Assembly (NCBI RefSeq): GCF_017794765.1
Contig: NZ_CP051236.1
Span: forward strand, 2,125,312-2,189,311
DNA: 64,000 nt
Direction of reading: 5' to 3'
Source: Nitratireductor sp.
GTDB taxonomy: Bacteria > Pseudomonadota > Alphaproteobacteria > Rhizobiales > Rhizobiaceae
The notes under the pieces are model-generated. The model did no database searches and was not told the origin of the DNA. It worked only from the letters and a program-made list of their open reading frames with translations. Shown in pieces: positions 59,740 through 64,000 of this stretch. The position numbers and the translations under genes are program-made. Numbering within the stretch: position 1 is the first letter of the stretch; the number at the start of each line of letters is the position of its first letter.

Positions 59740-60912
59740 TCAGGCCTTTGCGGTGGCGTCAAGAGCTGCGGCAAGATCGGCCTTCAGATCCTCAACATCT
59801 TCCAAGCCGACTTGCAGTCGGATCACCGGGCCTTCTTCGGGCGGCTTGGCGATCGTGCGGTCGTTGAGCTGCACGTGCACTGCAAGGCTCTCGTAACCTC
59901 CCCATGAATAGCCGAGGCCGAAATATTTCAATGTGTCGAGAAACGCGTGAGCCTGCTTTTCGCCGCCTCCATCGAGGACGATGGAGAACAGTCCGCTGGA
60001 ACCGGTAAAGTCGCGCTTCCAGATCGCGTGGCCGGGATGTGATTCGAGAGCAGGGTGGAGAACGCGGGCAACGCCCTTCTGCCCCTCCAGCCAGCGCGCG
60101 AGCGCCAGTGCGCTCTGCTGGTGGCGTTCGAGTCGCACGCCCATGGTGCGCAAGCCACGCAGCACCTGGTAGACATCGTCCGGTGCAGCACAGATGCCGA
60201 GTGCCCCGTTGGCGTCGAGCAGGCGCTCGAAGCACGCTTCATTGGCCGAAACTGTTCCCAGAAGAACATCTGAATGGCCGCCAGGGTATTTGGTGGCCGC
60301 CTGAATGGAAATATCGACCCCGTGGTCGAGCGGGCGGAAGAAGAGTGGTGTCGCCCAGGTGTTGTCCATCATCACGATGGCGCCACCCCGGTGGGCGATG
60401 TCGACAATGGCCGGGATGTCCTGCATTTCGAACGTTCCGGAGCCCGGAGCCTCCGTAAGGACCACTTTGGTATTGGGTTGCATCAGTGTGGCGATGCCTT
60501 TGTCGGCAGCCGGGTCGTAATAGGTCACTTCGACGCCAAGCCGGGTAAGCATGGTATCTGCGAAATGGCGTGTCGGATGATAGACCGAATCGACGATCAG
60601 GATGTGGTCGCCGGACGACAGGAAAGCGAGCATCGGAACGGTGACAGCGGCTAGCCCCGAAGGCACGATAATGGTGCCGGCAGCCCCTTCCAGCTCGTTC
60701 ATGGCGGCTGCCAGCGCGTCGGTGGTGGGGGTGCCGCGGGTGCCGTATGTATATTTCTGGTTGCGTGAGGCCATGGTCCCGGCATCGGGAAACAGCACGG
60801 TTGAAGCGTGAACCACCGGCGGGTTGACGAAACCGTGAAAGTCGCGCGGGTTGTTGCCCATATGGGCAAGTCGCGTGTTGTCTCCGACTTTAGTCTTATT
60901 CATTTCGTTCAT
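59740..60912 (-). CDS. metC: Cystathionine beta-lyase (PLP, Cys/Met metabolism family)
   Basis: A 390-residue fold-type I PLP enzyme. The cofactor loop is SGLAAVTVPMLAFL, aspartate in MMDNTWATP, PLP lysine in QAATKYPGGHSDVLLG, and Arg for the substrate carboxylate in VIRLQVGLED. It splits cystathionine to homocysteine, ammonia and pyruvate; MetC and the gamma-lyase/synthase relatives share this layout, but YTYGTRGTPTTDAL is the MetC-type beginning. I chose the ATG at 60912; the frame remains open far upstream without PLP features. It is divergent from aapJ, a common arrangement in Rhizobiales. Confidence 0.9.
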   Translation of the reverse strand: MNEMNKTKVGDNTRLAHMGNNPRDFHGFVNPPVVHASTVLFPDAGTMASRNQKYTYGTRGTPTTDALAAAMNELEGAAGTIIVPSGLAAVTVPMLAFLSSGDHILIVDSVYHPTRHFADTMLTRLGVEVTYYDPAADKGIATLMQPNTKVVLTEAPGSGTFEMQDIPAIVDIAHRGGAIVMMDNTWATPLFFRPLDHGVDISIQAATKYPGGHSDVLLGTVSANEACFERLLDANGALGICAAPDDVYQVLRGLRTMGVRLERHQQSALALARWLEGQKGVARVLHPALESHPGHAIWKRDFTGSSGLFSIVLDGGGEKQAHAFLDTLKYFGLGYSWGGYESLAVHVQLNDRTIAKPPEEGPVIRLQVGLEDVEDLKADLAAALDATAKA

Positions 60913-61242
60913 GGAACCTGTCGCTTGATTGACTGCGGACGCGCCCTGGATTGTGAGCGGAAGGAAAACCCTCAAAACCGGGCGTTTGAGATGCCGGATG
61001 GAACGCCATTGTCGGCGACCCGTCAACCGGGGAGGAGCTGCGCGCGTGCCTCTGGAGCAAGGGTCTTTGGCTCTTGACCCAAACAGATTTATGGCATTCG
61101 ATGGGACCAGTGCGTGGGAGAGGAAGTGCGTGTCCGCCCTCTTTGGGCCGGCGCTCCGATTGGGGTGTACGGGACATTCGCCTGCTTCCGCACTGAAAAT
61201 GTCAGGGGATAAGCCCGAACACAGAAAAAAGGGTTCGTAATC
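60913..61242. promoter_or_regulatory. Divergent metC-aapJ promoter region
   Basis: A 330-bp gap between divergent metC and aapJ. A TTGACC box is visible near 61073 but no good -10 is paired with it. The region just before aapJ has an A-rich ACAGAAAAAAGGG. No protein gene is supported here. Confidence 0.4.
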
Positions 61243-62271
61243 ATGAAAAATATTGTCAAAGCGTTGCTCGGCTCGGCCGCGATCGCGATGATGGCAGCAC
61301 CGGCTTCCGCGGCCACGCTGGACGATGTCAAGGCGAAAGGCCACGTCCAGTGCGGCGTCAACACCGGTCTGATCGGTTTCAGCGCACCGGACGACCAGGG
61401 CAACTGGAAAGGCCTCGACGTGGATTTCTGCCGCGCCGTGGCTGCCGCAATCTTTGACGATCCCGAAGCAGTGGAGTTCACGCCACTGTCGGCGAAAGAC
61501 CGTTTCACGGCGCTTCAATCGGGCGAGGTGGACGTGCTTTCGCGCAACACCACCTGGACGATCAGCCGCGACACCGCGCTTGGCCTCAACTTTGCTGGCG
61601 TCACCTACTATGACGGCCAGGGCTTCATGATCAATGCAAAGAAGCTTGAGGGCATCAACTCAGCACTTCAGCTTTCAGGCGCCGCGGTCTGCGTACAGGC
61701 CGGCACGACGACGGAATTGAACCTTGCCGACTACTTCAAGGCAAACAACATGGAGTACAGCCCAGTTGTTTTCGAGAAGTTCGAAGAGGTGAATGCGGCC
61801 TATGATGCAGGGCGCTGCGACGTCTACACGACCGATCAGTCCGGTCTTTATGCCGTCCGCTTAAACCTCACCAATCCGGATGATCACATCGTTCTGCCCG
61901 AAATCATCTCCAAGGAACCCCTTGGGCCAGCAGTGCGCCATGGCGATGACCAGTGGCTGGATATCGTGAAATGGGTCTATTACGCGCTCGTCAATGCAGA
62001 AGAGCTGGGCATCAGCCAGGCCAACCTCGAAGAGAAGATGAACTCGGACAACCCCGAGGTGCGTCGTCTTCTTGGCACCGAGGAAGGCAGCAAGCTTGGT
62101 ACCGATCTTGGTCTGACCAACGATTTCGCCGTTCGTGCGATCAAGCATGTGGGCAATTATGGCGAAATCTTTGAGCGCAATGTGGGTGCAGAGAGCCCGC
62201 TGAAGATCTCGCGCGGGATCAACGCCCTTTGGACGAAGGGTGGCCTTCAGTACGGTATGCCGATCCGCTGA
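61243..62271 (+). CDS. aapJ: General L-amino-acid ABC transporter binding protein AapJ
   Basis: A 342-residue periplasmic binding protein. The Sec signal covers about residues 1-24 (ALLGSAAIAMMAAPASA). VQCGVNTGLIGFSAPDDQGN, GLDVDFCRAVAAAIFDDPEA and LSRNTTWTISRDTALGLNF are features of the AapJ/BztA group, which binds many L-amino acids. It is the first of the aapJQM(P) operon, with a hairpin after it to enrich AapJ relative to the permeases. Confidence 0.95.
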   Translation: MKNIVKALLGSAAIAMMAAPASAATLDDVKAKGHVQCGVNTGLIGFSAPDDQGNWKGLDVDFCRAVAAAIFDDPEAVEFTPLSAKDRFTALQSGEVDVLSRNTTWTISRDTALGLNFAGVTYYDGQGFMINAKKLEGINSALQLSGAAVCVQAGTTTELNLADYFKANNMEYSPVVFEKFEEVNAAYDAGRCDVYTTDQSGLYAVRLNLTNPDDHIVLPEIISKEPLGPAVRHGDDQWLDIVKWVYYALVNAEELGISQANLEEKMNSDNPEVRRLLGTEEGSKLGTDLGLTNDFAVRAIKHVGNYGEIFERNVGAESPLKISRGINALWTKGGLQYGMPIR

Positions 62272-62293
62272 TCGGATCCCGTCAAACTAATGC

Positions 62294-62321
62294 GTGAGAG
62301 GCGGTTCGCGCCGCCTTTCAC
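62294..62321. terminator. aapJ-aapQ intercistronic hairpin
   Basis: GTGAGAGGCGG and CCGCCTTTCAC pair over 11 bp (one G-T) around a 6-base loop. It is 22 bp after the aapJ stop and 20 bp before the aapQ start. No long T run follows. It likely acts as a partial terminator or stabiliser, giving excess binding protein. Confidence 0.65.
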
Positions 62322-62341
62322 CATTCCTGGTGAGGATAGCC

Positions 62342-63532
62342 ATGGCCACCCCGCAATCAACTGTGGAGGGCGCGGCGCCTCGTGTGCCGCTCTTCTATGA
62401 TCCGCGCGTTCGAGGAATTGCCTATCAAGTCCTGGTATTTGCCGGCCTGATTGCCCTGATCTACTGGATCATCGGCAACACGACGGCAAATCTACAACGT
62501 GCCAACATCGCATCCGGGTTCGATTTCCTGCAAGGACGTGCCGGCTTCGACATTGGTGACAGCCTTGTCGAATTTTCTTCCGATTCCACTTATGGGCGCG
62601 CACTCTTCGTCGGGTTCCTGAACACGCTTCGCGTGGCGATCGTCGGTATCATCACTGCGACGATCATCGGGTTCATCATCGGTATCGGCCGCCTGTCGAA
62701 GAACTGGCTGATCAATCGCATCTGTCTCGTCTATGTCGAGGTTTTTCGCAACATTCCGCCGCTTCTGGTGATCTTCTTCTGGTATTTCGGTGTCCTCTCC
62801 GTGTTGCCGCTGCCGCGCGAGAGCATCGACCTCCCGTTCGGATCCTACCTCAACAGCCGTGGGCTCTATTTTCCCCGCTTCCTGTGGGGTGAGGGGGCCT
62901 GGCTTGTACTCGTCGGACTTGTGCTTGGCATCGTCTTCACCTTCTTCGTGCGCCGCTGGGCGCATCGCAGACAGATGGCGACGGGCGAGCAGTTCCCGGT
63001 GTTCTGGACCAGCGTGGCGTTGATTGGCGGCTTGCCCCTTCTGGCATTTGTCGTCACCGGCCTGCCGCTGAGTTTCGAGTTTCCGGAACTGTCGACCTTC
63101 AACCTGCGTGGCGGCATTCAGGTGCGTCCGGAATTTCTGGCACTATATCTGGCCCTGTCGTTCTATACGGCTGCCTTCATCGCCGAGATCGTCCGCGCCG
63201 GGGTGCTTGGCGTCAGCCATGGCCAGAGTGAGGCCGCTCAGGCACTGGGCCTGCGCTCGAGCCAGTCGATGCGGCTGGTGATCATACCGCAGGCATTGCG
63301 GATCATTATCCCGCCGCTGACCAGCCAGTATTTGAACCTGACCAAGAACTCTTCGCTGGCGGTGGCAATCGGCTATCCCGATCTCGTTGCCACAGGCGGG
63401 ACAACGCTCAACCAGACAGGTCAGGCCATTGAAGTGGTCGCTATCTGGCTGGTCGTCTATCTCGGTCTCAGTCTCGGAACGGCCGGTTTGATGAACTGGT
63501 ACAACGCGCGAATGGCGCTGGTGGAGCGATAG
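62342..63532 (+). CDS. aapQ: General amino-acid ABC transporter permease AapQ
   Basis: A 396-residue polytopic permease. RVRGIAYQVLVFAGLIALIY begins the first helix, the long periplasmic loop with NTTANLQRANIASGFDFL is typical of AapQ/BztB, and the ABC permease loop reads EAAQALGLRSSQSMRLVIIP (EAA motif) before the end. I chose the ATG at 62342, with GAGGA upstream; the frame extends upstream to 62294. It works with AapM, AapP and AapJ. One base separates it from aapM. Confidence 0.94.
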   Translation: MATPQSTVEGAAPRVPLFYDPRVRGIAYQVLVFAGLIALIYWIIGNTTANLQRANIASGFDFLQGRAGFDIGDSLVEFSSDSTYGRALFVGFLNTLRVAIVGIITATIIGFIIGIGRLSKNWLINRICLVYVEVFRNIPPLLVIFFWYFGVLSVLPLPRESIDLPFGSYLNSRGLYFPRFLWGEGAWLVLVGLVLGIVFTFFVRRWAHRRQMATGEQFPVFWTSVALIGGLPLLAFVVTGLPLSFEFPELSTFNLRGGIQVRPEFLALYLALSFYTAAFIAEIVRAGVLGVSHGQSEAAQALGLRSSQSMRLVIIPQALRIIIPPLTSQYLNLTKNSSLAVAIGYPDLVATGGTTLNQTGQAIEVVAIWLVVYLGLSLGTAGLMNWYNARMALVER

Positions 63533-63533
63533 G

Positions 63534-64000
63534 ATGCAAGAACACGATCTTTCCTTCGTCCGCGCCGAGATGGTGGCCAATCAGGCGCCACCCGTCTCGG
63601 ACCATGGGCCTGTTTCATGGTTGCGCAAGAACCTGTTTGCTAACGTGACGGACACGATTTTCACAATTCTTGGCATTGCTCTGATCGTGATGATCGTGCC
63701 GCCGGTAATCCAGTGGGCGTTCATTGATGCCCAATGGACCGGGGCGGACCGCTCCGTCTGTGCCACCGTGGTGCAGGGTGGCACGCAGCCGGAAGGCTGG
63801 TCCGGAGCATGCTGGGCCTTTGTGGATGCGAAATTCCAGCAATTCATGTTCGGGCGCTATCCCGTCGATGAACGCTGGCGCGTATATCTGACGGGCTTTC
63901 TGTTCGTGGCGCTTCTGACACCGCTCCTGATTCCCGGCGTTCCGCGCAAAGGGCTCAACGCCATCCTTCTGTTCGTCGTATTTCCGATTGTCGGCTTTGT
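63534..64000 (+). CDS. aapM: General amino-acid ABC transporter permease AapM (3' end outside window)
   Basis: The first 155 codons of a second permease, open to the window edge. It begins MQEHDLSFVRAEMVANQAPP and includes the first helix TIFTILGIALIVMIVPPVIQW, the loop with SVCATVVQGGTQPEGWSGAC and a second helix (GFLFVALLTPLLIPGVP). This N-terminal architecture is typical of AapM/BztC. The start shares the end of aapQ (TAGGATG); the remainder and aapP should follow downstream. Confidence 0.92.
   Translation, partial: MQEHDLSFVRAEMVANQAPPVSDHGPVSWLRKNLFANVTDTIFTILGIALIVMIVPPVIQWAFIDAQWTGADRSVCATVVQGGTQPEGWSGACWAFVDAKFQQFMFGRYPVDERWRVYLTGFLFVALLTPLLIPGVPRKGLNAILLFVVFPIVGF

Noticed and set aside
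60913..61518. Upstream extension of metC by about 200 codons
   Set aside because: It runs antisense through the aapJ signal region and has no PLP-enzyme sequence; MetC length and motifs fit the start at 60912.

Overview
The window looks like a chromosomal segment of an alphaproteobacterium of the order Hyphomicrobiales (Rhizobiales). Pointers are the alphaproteobacterial trb mating-pair set with TrbK-alt and DUF2274, the metC-aapJQM arrangement, several TRAP transporters with GntR regulators, and uniformly high GC with many antisense shadow frames. Species-level assignment is not possible from this sequence alone.

Layout: (1) 1-7.1 kb is the distal end of a conjugative-transfer operon, trbE-trbJ-trbK-trbL-trbF-trbG-trbI-DUF2274. 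trbI is split by a complete IS630-family element, and removing the element plus one TA restores the reading frame exactly. (2) 7.2-30.8 kb is accessory cargo made of small regulator-plus-effector modules: TetR/nitrilase, an AAA ATPase, TauE permease, MFS pumps with LysR regulators, an alkylation-repair set alkB-ada-2OG oxygenase, an SDR, DUF6428/ArsR, a CMD-family protein with its TetR, DoxX/TetR, a decayed anti-phage qatD relic, LysR/MFS/acyltransferase-like hydrolase, and TetR/reductase/MFS. (3) 31.3-31.7 kb holds a truncated tyrosine-integrase relic, so 1-31.7 kb is best read as a decaying integrative conjugative element or genomic island. (4) 31.8-51.9 kb is an amino-acid, 2-oxo-acid and 2-hydroxy-acid region: a polar amino-acid ABC transporter, two paralogous TyrR-like sigma-54 activators (ACT-PAS-AAA-HTH, both keeping a GAFSGA loop), an aromatic-type aminotransferase, MFS, GntR, an Ldh-type dehydrogenase, Fe-ADH, ALDH, a TakP-like TRAP transporter, an OsmC protein, and a pair made of an unrecognised 421-residue protein and an FAD-linked 2-hydroxyacid dehydrogenase. 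(5) 52.3-52.6 kb has tRNA-Arg(CCG) and a truncated copy of it. (6) 52.7-58.4 kb is a GntR-controlled TRAP operon ending in an enolase-superfamily enzyme and an arylmalonate-decarboxylase-like protein, closed by a strong terminator. (7) 58.6-64 kb has two small conserved unknowns, metC, and the start of the aapJQM general amino-acid ABC operon, which runs off the window.

The most coherent regulatory story is in region 4. Three strong sigma-54 -24/-12 promoters lie before the ABC transporter (minus strand, 34172-34188), the aminotransferase (35862-35878) and the unknown protein (49081-49097). Two of them have an 18-bp dyad about 70-95 bp upstream, the usual place for an activator site. This suggests that the two TyrR-like proteins switch on uptake, transamination and an undescribed oxidation step for the same kind of amino acid or 2-oxo acid.
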